The position numbers and the translations under genes are program-made. A stretch of DNA of 64,000 bases, taken from the NCBI GenBank assembly GCA_034509495.1, contig CM067503.1, positions 21,637,161 through 21,701,160 of the forward strand. Direction: 5' to 3'. The stretch's first letter is position 1. Each line of letters starts with the position of its first letter. This DNA is from Acestrorhynchus altus. Lineage: Eukaryota; Chordata; Actinopteri; Characiformes; Acestrorhynchidae. The notes beneath the pieces were generated by a model. It had not been told where the DNA came from. It saw nothing but the letters and a program-made list of their open reading frames with translations, and ran no database searches. Below, one piece after another: positions 11,800 through 23,830 of the stretch.

Positions 11800-11992
11800 C
11801 CATCCACACACAGTGATGCACACTAGTGACTTCACACACCAGGGAGCAGTGAGCACACCGTGCCCGGAGCGGTGGGCAGGCCTATTCACAGCACCCGGGG
11901 AGCAGCTGGGGAGGTCAGTGTCTTGCTCAAGGGCACTTCATTTTCAGGGATTCGAACCAGTGACCTTCCAGACCGCCAGACCACGGCTGCTC
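11800..11992 (-). mobile_element. tRNA-derived SINE, family C copy 2
   Basis: On the minus strand: ggtctggcggtctggaaggt, then cactggttcgaatcc (B box), then cttgagcaagacactgac, ending in the ggtgtgtgaagtcactagtg segment. Same design as 7504-7740 and 44590-44795. Confidence 0.65.
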
Positions 11993-12034
11993 CCACGGCT
12001 GCTCTTGCAACAGGCAGTGGCTCCACAGGTAGTA

Positions 12035-12325
12035 TATGTGACATAGCTCCAGGTGTGTGGGGTTGTGGGTTCGATCTCCACTCAGGTATGAGTGTGAGTT
12101 TAGAATGTAGTGAGTGTCTGCATGGGATTCTTCTGGTACTCCGGTTTCTTTCCCGTCTCCCAATGCACATGGTAGGTGAATCGGCTATGCTAAATTGTCC
12201 GTGTGTGTGGAGTACCCTGTGATGGGCTGGCACACTGTCCAGGGGAAGTTCCTGCTTTGCACCCAATGATCCTAGGTAGGTTCTAGATCCACCATGACCT
12301 CCTTTAGGACAAAGCAGTACTTTCC
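12035..12325 (+). mobile_element. SINE fragment related to family A
   Basis: B box-like gggttcgatctcc, then a body with ctggtactccggtttctttc and taggtgaatcggctatgcta, resembling the central part of family A. It is diverged, and no intact A box was seen. Confidence 0.6.
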
Positions 12326-13139
12326 ACTCGCTCATAATCGCAAAACGAAGAAGAGAGAAGAACGCCCGTCAGCTGACTTACGCCTATGAACAGAAACTGA
12401 ACGAGCGCCCTCTACAGTCACAGAATACGGTCACAAACACCTCTCTTCAGCATGGCCACACCCCCCACATCGAAAAGAGGTCAAAACATGCACAAACAAA
12501 AAACAGGGACGCTAAAGGAGTAAAGTTTTGCAAAAAAACCCAGAAAATGAGTGTAAAACATGAAACGATTGAACCTTAGTGGCACCTTTTTCTCTCGCAG
12601 CTACTTTGTTTTTAATGTGTGATTTATAACTCATTGAGACTGTTTCTGTGAGTGGTTTTATCTTCAAATCATCATTTAGGACCTCATCATTCGTGGCTCC
12701 ATAGATTAACACTTTAAATATTCATCTTTACTTCCTTTAGTTCATTTTCCTTTAAGATAATATGCATCATGAACTTGGTCAATGTGGAAATCTTAGCACC
12801 CTATGTAAAGCATAGCATTAGGCTTAAATGTAATATTGAAGTGGAGTTCTCTCCTAGACAGTGAAAAACACGAGACGATAAAAATCCTATTCTACAGATT
12901 TCTGTTTGTTGTGATTGGGTATGCACACCAGGCCTCTTCCTGTCTGTGAGCGTTTCATGTGCATGATGATTTAGCACCATGTTAATTAACGCTCATATGC
13001 TTCTGTTATTGGTGAGCAACTCTGTCCAGTGTTACACTAAACCAGAAATATTGGGCCAATTTTTGGGCCAAACCAGCACTTTACGTAGTAGAAAGCATTT
13101 CCAGATTCAGGGAAAATAGATGTTTTCCTCCCAGTTTTC
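12326..13139. other. Non-coding stretch, no gene seen
   Basis: No exon, RNA gene or clear repeat recognised. Confidence 0.5.
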
Positions 13140-13330
13140 CTCCCAGGATGTGCCCCTATCACGAAAGATGCTCCTGACACTCGGAGGGTGAGGACAAGCA
13201 CATACCTCCTCCAATAGATGTGAAATCAGCTACCGCCTCTGTTCAAACTGCTGGCAGTGCATCATTGCTGAGCAACCAACACACCTGGTTCCCAGCTCCA
13301 ATGCAACGGCTATAAGAGTTTGATGCGGGG
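13140..13330 (-). mobile_element. tRNA-derived SINE, family B fragment
   Basis: Minus-strand body fragment: agctaccgcctctgttcaaa, then ctgctggcagtgcatcattg, which corresponds to the central part of the complete + strand copy at 47853-48290. The tRNA-like head is missing. Confidence 0.6.
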
Positions 13331-13929
13331 AGAGAGTTCATTCTTCCCACCATGGCCATTTTTGCTCCCTCAGACTCCGATCTGATCTCCCTTGATTAGT
13401 AATTTTAAAAAGCTGGGTAATTTCTGACTGTAATACTTTTGAGGTTTTAGAAGTTAAATATAAAATTGTTCTTCATCTTAACATACTATATTGATCACAA
13501 TGAACTCCTAACATGAAATGCAGCTTCTTAACATTTTTCAGAGTAAGCCGTCGCTCTCTGTCCAGAGCAGCTGTATGGCCTTGTGGGAATGATTAAAAAA
13601 AAAAAGTTGGAAGTGGAAAAACCCTGAAATTCATAAACAATGATTCCAACTTGTTCAATTCCTGCTCCACCTAATACACCGTATTCAAATCCAAAGCATC
13701 ATGATTTACTTTTTGTCACAGTGTTGCTGTTGACATGGTTTTAGGCATTCTCTGCAGCTTAAGGCTCTGAACCCTTAAGCTGTTTTACTCTGTTTGGTGC
13801 CTGCATTCCCAAATGTCCAAGACCTGCTTTATTTACTTCAAAATACTAACACTGAGATAAGAAAATTAATGAACGATTCCTGTCATCCCAGAAATCATAG
13901 GGCTGTAATCTAATTAGTCCTTCATTGGC

Positions 13930-14195
13930 TGGCTGTGCTGTCCTGGCTGTGTTGTCCTGGCTGTGTTGTCCTGGCTGTGTTGTCCTGGCTGTGCTGTCCT
14001 GGCTGTGCTGTCATGGCTGTGCTGTCATGGCTGTGCTGTCATGGCTGTGCTGTCATGGCTGTGCTGTCCTGGCTGTGCTGTCCTGGCTGAGCTGTCATGG
14101 CTGTGCTCTCCTGGCTGAGCTGTCATGGCTGTGCTCTCCTGGCTGTGCTCTCCTGGCTGTGCTGTCCTGGCTGTGCTGTCCTGGCTGCGCTGTCC
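13930..14195. repeat. 14-bp minisatellite, about 19 copies
   Basis: Head-to-tail copies of ctggctgtgctgtc with variants (tgttgtc, tgctctc, tgagctgtc, and catgg for cctgg) in an ordered rather than random pattern. Three units make 42 nt, so a frame stays open across the whole array, giving a 14-residue Cys/Leu/Trp-rich repeat. No flanking gene evidence supports translation. Confidence 0.95.
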
Positions 14196-14700
14196 TACAG
14201 GTTCTGCACAGCCCTGTATGTCCCACTGTGAATAAGTGATATAATTACACTGATGTTACTCCACCAGCTGAACACTGTCCCCATGCTTCGTAACCCAGGT
14301 AGCCAGTCCTGAAGGTCCCGAGTGCTGCACTGTTGACTGTTGTTCCTGCCGTAACACACCTGCAGCTCGTCAACAGGTGTATCCGGTTTATTAAAGCAGG
14401 AAATCACTAACATCTGCTATATGAAAAAATGATGGTATGAAAATGTGTAAAGAAGACACTGACTCAGCGGTTCTTTCTACTCGCTCAGCCTGCGACAAGG
14501 CCCAGATTAAATGCACTGAGGCACTGATGCTTTGAGCAAGATAAGACCATTCATAAAAAACAGGAGAATGTTTCATGTTACAGTAACTTCTTTACGTACA
14601 TATCTTCTGATGCTGACAGCGTTTTTGTGTGGTGTGTATTATACTGAATATCTGACCATAACAGTCCTGAGATGCAGATCATGCAGTTCAGTAATTATTA

Positions 14701-15682
14701 CACATTGCAAATTATTATGCAAAGGATCTGATTTTCCTGAATGGTCATTTTATTGTACAAACCTCCCAATAATATCGGTATTTTTTTCCCAAAATAATAA
14801 AAACTCAAACTGCACTGTTCCAAATTATGCACAATGGAGTTTCAAAACATATATAGGCTGTAAAGAACTGAAAATGGTCATTTGTTGAATTTACAGCATT
14901 AAGAGGTCACACAAGCTGTTTCAGTAAATGTGAGCTTCAGTAAAAGTTATTTCAATCAAATACATCTGAACAGGCCAAGTTACATGTTAATCTAGTGCCC
15001 TTTCTTTGAAATCACCTTCACAATTCCTGCATCACGAGTTTTTGGACAGTTTCTGCTTGAATTTCTTTGCAGGATGTCAGAATAGCCTGCCAGAGCTGCT
15101 GTTTGCATGTGAACTGCCTCCCACCCTCGTAGATCTTTAGCTTGAGCAAACTCCAGAGGTTCTTAATAGGGTTGAGGTCAGGGGAGGATGGTGGTCACAC
15201 CGTGAGATTCTCTCCTTTTATACCCAAAGCAGCCAGTGACACGAGCATTCTTTGCAGCATGAGATGGTGCATTGTCATGCATGAATATAATTTTGCTACA
15301 GAAGGCACGGTTCTTCATTTTTTTTTTTTAAATTGGAGGAAAGTGGTCAGTCAGAAACCCCATATACTTTGCCGAGGTCATTTTCTCACCTCATCGAACC
15401 CATCTGTACTCGGAATCAGCCACAAATCTCTTCACAGTATGATGATCATGCTTAAGATTTCATGAAATATCCAAAGTATTGCACTCTGCAGAAGAGAGAT
15501 CATTTTTATTTCCCATATAGCTTGAAACCTGTGGCCTGTTTAAGAATGTGGACCATCCTTTTTAAGTAGTTTTGCTTTAATTCCTCCAAGGAACCCTGAG
15601 ACACAACACCATCCATGATGTTAATTGAAAATAAAATGTTATCTTTATGACAAATGCAATTTGCATAATAATTTGGAATGTG
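14701..15682 (-). mobile_element. Tc1-like transposon, internally deleted
   Basis: The left end cacattgcaaattattatgc and the right end (reverse complement cacattccaaattattatgc) form inverted repeats about 980 bp apart. TA lies before the left end; the right flank is no longer TA. Shorter than a full-length Tc1 element and carrying a broken transposase on the minus strand. Confidence 0.75.
15025..15310 (-). pseudogene. Tc1-like transposase C-terminal half, broken
   Basis: Read from the minus strand: IIFMHDNAPSHAAKNARVTG (second catalytic Asp region), a disrupted stretch, then SPDLNPIKNLWSLLKLKIYE, the DDE domain segment that carries the third acidic residue (Lys replaces the usual Glu in NPIE). 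It ends QAETVQKLVMQEL and a stop. The N-terminal half and first catalytic Asp region were not found. Confidence 0.75.
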
Positions 15683-16525
15683 GTGTAGTTGGCGCTGGCA
15701 GTGTAGTTTGTGCTGGCGTGACGAGGTGGAGGCCTTCAGCACATCCTCTTTGAAATGGTAATAGCAGTGTGGGAGACGTCTCCACTCCTCTGCTCTAGCT
15801 GAACAGAGCTGGCATAGTAGATCTTATTGACCTTCCCTTCATCAGTAAAAAGCTTAAAAAAGCACAGTAAAAATCAGTTCCAGGTAGTGCTGTACAGTAT
15901 AACTAGCTCAGTTTCTAAAAATGGACACACTTTGCCTTTTAACACTAAATGTAATCTGTATATGTGTTAACAGGGTTCGTATTCCAACCTTCAGACCTGC
16001 AGAGCTTTCTGGCAGTACTGCTTATTTGTACTCTTTTCCTTCTTTGTGTTTAGTTTATGTTAAATTCATCTTTTAATATAATAGTTAAATTTGGTTTTGA
16101 ATGTTTATTTTCCATTGCCGTTATTGTTTTATTTTTAGAGATGCATAATAGCATGTGAGTCCGATTGATATCTTCAGATTGTTAAAATAATTATCTAACA
16201 GAGATTTAGAATTGAGTTGTATTTCATCTCCAGGAGATCATTTTGCTCATTGTACTGTGTTTGTAACCCTGCATGAATACACGCAACATTATTCTGCAAT
16301 ACTGGTCCAGGTAAATGAGGTACCAGTTAAGTTCCAGTTTCTAATACCTTGCTTTATGCATTGTTAACTATCTGGAAGTTGTTGTTGTTGTTGTTGCAGC
16401 ATTTATTTTGTTCTGGTTTCAGAAATAAATAATTTAATTGAGCAATAAAAGTAAAACAACTAAAATGCATCAGAATGCATCAGCACATCAAAAAGTTATG
16501 ACATCAGTTGAAAAGTGTCGGTTTA
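15683..16525. other. Non-coding stretch, no gene seen
   Basis: AT-rich, with a short (GTT)n near 16380-16397. Nothing else recognised. Confidence 0.5.

Positions 16526-16530
<5 letters not shown>

Positions 16531-16598
<68 letters not shown>
16531..16598. repeat. (AT)n(AG)n compound microsatellite
   Basis: About 25 AT units followed directly by 9 AG units. Confidence 0.95.
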
Positions 16599-18510
16599 CA
16601 CAGTGTGTTGTTTTATTGTTTATTAAAATGCATAATTTTGAACAGTTTTTAAAATGCAGAGAGTATATAGAGGAAATGTTCAGTTCCTCATTTACTCTGC
16701 TCCCCTCCACCTCCACTTGTTTTCTAACATACCATGGTGGGAGCCTATGACAGAGCTCTGCCATGATCACTTGGTGTGTATAAAGAACAAAATGATCGAA
16801 TTAATGTGTTTTAATCAACAGTAATAGTAAAAATATAGTTAAAAAGCAAAAAGACAAATCATATTTTGTATATCCACATCCAGCTAAAAGATATATATGG
16901 TGTTTATATGTTCATATCATCCAGCTCCAATTAAAATCACTGTAGCATTATAGTATTAAATACAGTAAATTGTCATATTCTAGTCCTCGGGCTGTATTCC
17001 CACATAAAAATGTCCAAACAAAAGCTTAAGCAGAGATTCAAACCCACTAGCCCTGTGCCTCCCATCATGTGCTTCGGCACGCTTGAAGGAGAGCACTAAA
17101 CCCTTTGCTTGCTTTAGAACTCTGTGGAATGTCCAATTAAATCAGCACATCAGTTTCCCTCCTCTTAGGGAAAGCTGCCAAATGCAGAGTGCTCAGCCTG
17201 CAACCGTTCCTTAGTTTGGAGCAGAGCCATCGCTTGCAGCGCTGCTTGTTAGTCTTATTGAGGTGAATGCATGGATGGATGAATATTTGCAGTGTAGGGT
17301 TGCAGTGGTATAGCAGTTTTAGGTATTCCGTGGTATGGAAATCGATAGTTATCATACTTGCTTCATAATGGTATTTGAAAAGGGCAGCTGAACAGAGAAT
17401 CCCACTGGTTTCTTACTGTAGTCAGAATTAATGGAAAAATACCAAAGAGATCAAAAGTGCCTCACACACAGCTTTCTTTTTTCTTATTTGATTATAAATG
17501 ATTTTTTTATCTTAACTATAGAAAGCTCAGTCAAAACAACTTTTATTTTCTTCAAGGGTCAGGCGTGCTAAAGTACAATGATACTAAGAGGACGAAGAAT
17601 AGTGAAACATCACATACAGTAAAAGTCTGAGGTGGTGATCATGCTGGTAAACTGCAATCATAAAGTGCTGAACCAAGAGTATTTGAATTTATTCGCTTTG
17701 GTGTTGGTTTACTAGACCGTTATGAAACCTAGTCCCAGACTGCCTTTAGTAATCATCCAGCAAACCGAGCTTTAAACAGGATTCAAGAATTGCTATACTA
17801 AAATGCTGACATTTAATTATTTTATTTTTTTTGGTACAGCAAAAATAAGGAGTAGCTTAAACTGGGTCGTTTTTCTGTTGATTGTAGCTTCTATACTGCT
17901 TGCATAAGCAAATCATTATAATGCTTCTAACCTGTATTTTAAACCGTCCCACTCTGATTCTCTAGCTACAAGCTCATAGGAGACCCCCAAACTAAAACAC
18001 CAGCCATAAGGTGTTTTACGGCCATGCTACAGTTCCGCACCCTCTAACGTCCCTGCTGGGTGGTACCCTCACTTAAACCCAAATTTTTATTTGAACTTTG
18101 AAAAAAAGATAAAATTGGATATATAAATAACTCTTTTGGATCTGTAGCTATGTCAGTCTAGATTCAAGTGCAACAGTTCTTATTTTTATTTGTAACATCT
18201 AACTGCAGACTTCACTGTGTACCAGAGAACATGTTCATCATTGAATATCAGTTTATTCTCATCAGCAAACTACATTGTCTTCATATTGTTTCACAAGACA
18301 TGAGCATGAGTGCACGTATGTGGGCCAGCCCTGGAGGTGCATGACTGAATCCTGGCTGGGTTACAGGCACAGGTGGAGGAGACACATGGATTTGGGATTA
18401 TGTAGTCTTCTGTGTAGTCTGAGTGGAGGAGTGCAGGCGCCGCTCTGATGAAAGCGAGAGATGGGTAAAGCTGGCCTGGCTTTCTAGACTCACTGCAGAA
18501 TGACTAATAC
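16599..18510. other. Non-coding stretch, no gene seen
   Basis: AT-rich sequence. The segment at 16905-16930 ends in atatcatccagctcc, the closing motif of a small fish repeat also seen at 7396 and 61871. No coding sequence recognised. Confidence 0.45.
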
Positions 18511-18512
18511 AC

Positions 18513-18612
18513 AGAGAGGAGAGAGAGGGAGAGAGAGAGGAGAGAGAGAGGAGAGAGAGAGGAGAGAGAGAGGAGAGAGAGAGTGGGAGAGAGGGAGAGA
18601 GGAGAGAGAGGG

Positions 18613-18643
<31 letters not shown>

Positions 18644-18680
18644 GAGAGAGAGAGGAGAGAGGGAGAGGGAGAGAGAGAGA
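18513..18680. repeat. GA-rich polypurine tract, about 168 bp
   Basis: Near-pure purine strand of gaga and ggaga units with only a rare t, so it is almost a homopurine-homopyrimidine tract. Such tracts can form triplex (H-DNA) structures. ORFs across it are artefacts. Confidence 0.93.
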
Positions 18681-18820
18681 TGTGAACTCAAAGGCCGCAC
18701 AGAAGCCTAAACCCCAGCTTTATGCTTCCTACCAGATCCTTATCTCCGATTCTGATTGAGTTGCTGGTGTTTGATTTGTTTCAGAGTCGGAAAGCTAGCC
18801 TACTCTCACTGAGCCATGGC

Positions 18821-18845
18821 TGTGTGTGTGTGTGTGTGTGTGTGT
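18821..18845. repeat. (TG)n microsatellite
   Basis: Twelve TG units. Confidence 0.9.
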
Positions 18846-20500
18846 CACGTCTGAAGATGGCAGTTCAGCTTCATCAGTTTTAGATTCAGATTGCTAGAAT
18901 TGGTCATTTCTAGGATCAGTGCTGTGCAATAGTCAGAGATTCTTCATTTATCCTAGCTCACTTTTATTTCTAAAGGCCTTTGAAGTCGGAAAGCAGGGGT
19001 TTTCCACACCCGGAGCTCAAAAGGAGAAAATATGACCCTCATTAGATTAACAATACAGTAGCACTGAAGTTTGAGAGAGAGGAGAGAATCAGGATCCACT
19101 GAATTATCAGGTCTGAAAAGATTCACAGGTGATTGTGTTCATCCCTCTACTGTGAGACGATGACTCAGCAGTCCAGACCTTGACATCATCGCATAGATTT
19201 GGGACTTGCAGAGAAACGGGACTATTTGCATACACATTGAAGCGAGTCTCCTGTGCAGAATGGACTCTGTAAAAAGTATTACACTAAATACTCAAACGGC
19301 ACTGACGTTAGATTTAGTTTACGGTGTTTCTTTGTGATTTCCTGTTTATAAGGGTTCTGCTGAACATGAAAATGTGCTTAATATCTGTATTGACTGGAAA
19401 TAAACGTTGTAGAGGGCTTTATTTGTATTGCTAACTTTTGCATCTCCAAGAAGTTGGAGTTCTCTGCTTTCACAGCTGCTCTTTGCGTGGCGCACTTTGC
19501 AGCAGCTTTTCACAGCAACCTGCTGTTTATCTTTCTGCGAAGATGGAGCCGTAGCCGGCGTGCGCTTCTGTATGTTTATGCCAAAGCTTTGCGCAGTTGG
19601 CGCCGCGGCTGCTTGTTGCCTAATTGATGTACGGCCCAGAACACTTGTGAATGCAGGTGCCTCTCCAGACTGCCAAACTGGCTGCTTATTGAATTAACTC
19701 TGGAGATAAAGCGGCGTCCGTGTAAAGCGCCATTTGTACATCCAGGTGAAATCCGTTCAGAACACTCGCTTCAGATCCCTCCCGGGGGGGGCCTGCTTTG
19801 TCCTTTGTCTTTGTCTCTCGAGTGGGGAAGAGGGAGAGAAAACCGCCTGCACTTGTCGTGATTCGATCAGCAGAGTCACACGCAGAACCAGATCATCACA
19901 GAAGCCGCTGAGGAGCTTAAAGAAGACATTTTGCGTTTAGCCATGTGATAAATTCACTCTCTACTCTCCATTGCTCAGGCTGACGAAATCCAAAGCCTGG
20001 ACCTCCGATAGCTGTGTGTGTTGAGGATGAGGAGGATGAGGAGGTTTTGGAGACGAGGAACATGTCCTTCCTGTGTTTGATCATTATTGTTTGAACTAGT
20101 TTCTCTCTGGGGGAGAATGGACGGTGTTTGGAACATGCTCAGAAAGAAATCAGGTGCTAAGGCTGGCTGGCTTTGTACCTCTCGAGCTGATGCTTGGCAA
20201 TCTTAAGCTCATATGCGGATTACTCCATTCTACTGACAGAGCTATTCTATGGATAATATACCTGCTGTGTTTACATAACTGCAGCTTAAATCAGCTGATT
20301 TCTCTTATTACAAGGGGTGTCTTTTGGACTTTTTAAAAAAAAAAACTCCTCAAACCCTTGATTCACACTGTAATCAGTTTCTATGGCTTATTTACCAAAC
20401 ATGTTTCAGTCCAATGCTCGATACGAGTGTAATATTAATATCATAATGTGTTAGATCACTGATGTCTTGCCAAATCTGGTACAAATCCCTGCATTTTTGA
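18846..20500. other. Non-repetitive stretch with a CpG-richer island, no gene recognised
   Basis: Less repetitive than its surroundings. About 19480-19800 has more CpG (gccgtagccggcgtgcgc, gttggcgccgcggctgc) and a short open frame with no homology I recognise. It could be a conserved non-coding or promoter-like element. I looked for the first coding exon of arfgef1 here and did not find it. Confidence 0.35.
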
Positions 20501-20506
20501 ATATTA

Positions 20507-21400
20507 CAGTGGCAAAAAGTATGGGAACCTTTTTGAATATTACTGTTTTCTGCATAATTTGCCAAAAATGTGAGTTTATCCAAGTGTATTGACAAATATA
20601 ATGTGCATAAAATAATCCAAAATCTGATCATTCATGTCTTCATTGAGAACAACCGTAAAAACCTGATGGTGCTGCTGGATTAAGTACGTGAACCCGTGAG
20701 TTAATGATCTCAAAAAAGCTAATAGGAGTCAGGTGTTAGCATACCTGGAGACTTGATAAGAAAATGAGCTTGAAGGTTTGAACCAGAACTACTTTGACTG
20801 ATAACACTCAAACGTTGCGAGTCCGCTGTGCTCAAAAAGGATACGCATATGTGAGCCATGCCTTGCCAAAAAGAGCTTTCATAGGATCTACGATCAAAAA
20901 TTGTTGATTTTCATAAAGCTGGCAAGGGTTACAAAGTGAATTCAAAGACCACCAGTCTACAGCAAGGCAAACAATCTAGAAATGGAGACAATTTGGGACT
21001 GTGACTACTCTTGCCAAGAAGTGGGCGCCCAGGCAAAATTACCCCAAGAGCACAACGGAGACTCCTCAATGAGGTAAAGAAACAACCCGAGCGACGGCCA
21101 GATTTGAAGGTGTCCTTGGAACAGGCTGACATCTGTGTTCATGAGTCTACAATCCGTAAAACCTTGAACAAGCAGGGGGTTTATGGCAGGACACCCCGAA
21201 TGAAGTAGCTGCTTAGTAAATAGGACATGAAGTTTGCAAAAGAGTGCATTGACACTCCACAGCAGTGCTGGCAAAATGTTGTGTGGACGGAAAAAACGAA
21301 GACTGAACTGTTTGGAAAGAACACTCATAAAAATATCGTTCCAACTGTAAAGTGTGGTGGATGGAACATCATGAGTTGGGCCAGCTTATAAAAAGTGAGG
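20507..21400 (+). mobile_element. Tc1-like transposon remnant, 3' truncated
   Basis: The left end cagtggcaaaaagtatggga matches the TIR style of a fish Tc1-like family and follows a TA-containing flank. The matching right terminus was not seen by 21440. Encloses a broken transposase on the + strand. Confidence 0.7.
21011..21390 (+). pseudogene. Tc1-like transposase remnant with stops
   Basis: Open part reads SGRPGKITPRAQRRLLNEVK, then ESTIRKTLNKQGVYGRTPRM, the second DNA-binding half of a Tc1 transposase. After two in-frame stops it continues with DMKFAKECIDTPQQCWQNVV and WTEKTKTELFGKN, the region of the first catalytic Asp, where Asp has become Lys (WTEKTK for WTDE-type). Clearly inactive. 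Confidence 0.8.
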
Positions 21401-21789
21401 GGAAGATGAATTCCTAAGTGTATCAAAAAAAAAAGTCTACAGTAGAGTGCGAGTGTAGGTCAGCACACTGTTTTTATACTGGTCACCTAATTTGTCCAGT
21501 ATGTATTGTTATGTCTAGGGGTGCACAATATTAGGAAAATACTTTTGTTGAGCTATTAAAAATTATGGGGATTTTCACCAAATGTTAGGGTCCAGTGATT
21601 TCCATGATATTTGATATGACATGTTTCATTTAAGGAAAAACATTAATAAAAAAAAAATACACCTTAAATGTTGGATTGGGATAGAAAAAAATGAGGGGAA
21701 AAATGAAATTAACTTTATAGAGCTCTATAGGTGTCATCAGAGTATGAATAAGTGGTTGGTGTAGTGCAACAGATAACATCACCAGGGAG

Positions 21790-21950
21790 CCACCAAACCA
21801 TGTCAAGTCAAGTCGAGGTCAAGTCAAGGCTTTTTATTGTCATTACATCTGAGTACAGGTACACAGTGCAATGAAATTACGTTCCTCCGGAGCCAAGGTG
21901 CAACATGGAGCAGCAATACAGTATGAGAACATAAAGTGCAAATACTACAA
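21790..21950. mobile_element. Interspersed repeat fragment, unclassified
   Basis: Contains ggctttttattgtcattaca and gtgcaatgaaattacgttcc, wording I know from a common dispersed fish repeat. It ends before the AGGCC minisatellite. The class is uncertain. Confidence 0.45.
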
Positions 21951-21963
21951 TAAATACAGCAAA

Positions 21964-22020
21964 CCAGGCCAGGCCAGGACAGGCCAGGCCAGGACAGGCC
22001 AGGACAGGCCAGGACAGGAC
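21964..22020. repeat. AGGCCAGGAC minisatellite
   Basis: Tandem aggcc and aggac pentamers, about 57 bp. Confidence 0.9.
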
Positions 22021-22526
22021 CGAGCGGTACAATGAGGTGAAATGTCTGTGGTGAGAATATGTAACATACTGTAACATATAGATGTGCATGATAACAGCAG
22101 TTACTGTCGTAGAAGGTTTATAGTTCTGGGTGGGCAGCAAATATTGCTGATAAGGATGGGGATGATCCCGTCTCTGTGTGCTCCATGTGGGAGACTAGGG
22201 TTCAGTCTGGGCAACTATGTTGTGCTAATCTGATAAGAGTCCTTGGGCAAAACTCCCAACACTACTCTGAGCCACCGCTGTCATAAATGTAATCCAGCAT
22301 ATCATTTTAATATCTGTGTATCTCATATAGGAGTAAAAAACAGTTATATTGGGCAGACGGGTATGTCATGAAAATGAGAACAGTGTGAATATTGTTTGTA
22401 TCAAACATCAAAAAGGTTTTAAAATAGTTTATTTTACATTGAAAAAAAACAAAAAAAACAATAAAAACATTGTTTGTCCTGCACATTGCAATAAGGATCC
22501 TGAAACAATATATTGTGCAGCCCTAG

Positions 22527-23660
22527 TGTTAACATTGAAAGTGCAGAAACTGTTTACATTTTCATCAAATTACAGCACTGGAGCTCTGCTCTGATTGCTG
22601 TGTTTGCTGCTGGGACGAAATGAAGCTGCTGTGGTCCAGTTTAACCCCTGAGCTACTGCTGCTTACTCAACTCTCACCGGTGATGATGAAAAGAAAAACA
22701 GTAATATTGTAAATGATTTTTGGATGTCCGATTAGAATTACCCTCATTGGCCAAAAACAATTATATAAAAAATATAATATAAACAATACTAGAAATAGAA
22801 ACAGTAACTGGGTGACTAACAACTTGATCTCGATCTCATTGATCATTGAATTCGAGCACTTTACACTGTGCATGCTTTTATATGGTCATTGACACACATT
22901 TTAAGGGCACCGCACACGAACACACTCATAAAACAACATGAGTAATATGAGTATCCGAACTTGATCTGACTCGTGCTCTTGTAACGGTTGAATGCAGAGT
23001 AATGTTCCAACATCTAGTGTAAAGCCTGCTGTTAAACACACATTGAAGTGCTTTGAGTGGTTAGTTCTGGGGTTAAGATCCTGATTTCTGTTGATGTTGT
23101 GTTTTTGCTAACTGAAAAAGAGAACACGCTCGTTTGTATTAAAAACGCTAGGTGTCCACAGACTTGTGATGTACGACGATGCCAAGAGCTGTCTGCTGGT
23201 TTACAGAGTGCATTAGTCCGTGGTATGTGTGTTGACTACCATGTTATTGGTTTCCATGACAGCAGCATCATTATCATGTTAATCCTCATCGTCGGAGCCC
23301 CTGTGCAGTCGCTTAAACGCTTGCTGTGTATCTGAGTGGACTTAACCTGCAGGGCATTTTGTTTATTTCATACTGAGATGAAGTAGGCCTTGATTTTAGC
23401 AACCTCGACCCTTTAATTTGAGAGGGGCTCATGACACAGTGTGCTGCATATAGAGAGAAATTTCCACAGCATGTTATTTTATTGCTGACTTCATAATTAT
23501 ATTGCCTCGAAAAGGCCAAGCCTATTTTCACAGTGTCATTTCTGCACAGTTTATTAATTAAGATGTAAACATCATAATTCATAGTGGTTTTGGAATTGAT
23601 TGCAGTGGCGTCTAAAGATGTCTGAAGAGTTCCGGTAAAAGTTACCCTCAATTTAAAAAG
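22527..23660. other. Non-coding stretch, no gene seen
   Basis: AT-rich sequence with no recognised exon or element. Confidence 0.5.
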
Positions 23661-23667
23661 AAAAAAA

Positions 23668-23830
23668 AGTGAAGACCAGCACATGCTTCTTCTGGTACAC
23701 GTGAAGCCACCGCCTCTTTTCCAACTACCGTCATTGCATCATTTCTGGGCAACCAGTGCGCATGGAGGAAGTGCCCAGCAATGATACAGTGGCTAACAGA
23801 CGCCTGTGCTGACAAGCAATGCACTGTTGC
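23668..23830 (-). mobile_element. tRNA-derived SINE, family B fragment
   Basis: Minus-strand body fragment with gtgaagccaccgcctctttt and gtcattgcatcatttctggg, matching the central part of the 47853-48290 copy. Confidence 0.55.

Larger units (their letters stand above)
21515..22526. mobile_element. Possible non-autonomous element with paired inverted ends
   Basis: The left end ctaggggtgcacaatatta and the right end (reverse complement ctagggctgcacaatatat) agree at nearly all of the first 17 positions, about 1 kb apart. Two other repeats sit inside (21790-21950 and the minisatellite at 21964). Target-site duplication not clear. Confidence 0.4.

Noticed and set aside
13925..14239. Cys/Leu/Trp-rich 104-codon frame
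   Set aside because: Created by the 14-bp minisatellite, whose three-unit period is a multiple of three. No splice or homology support.
19428..19697. 89-codon frame as the first exon of arfgef1
   Set aside because: Its product does not match the conserved BIG1 start and no donor joins it in phase to exon 2.
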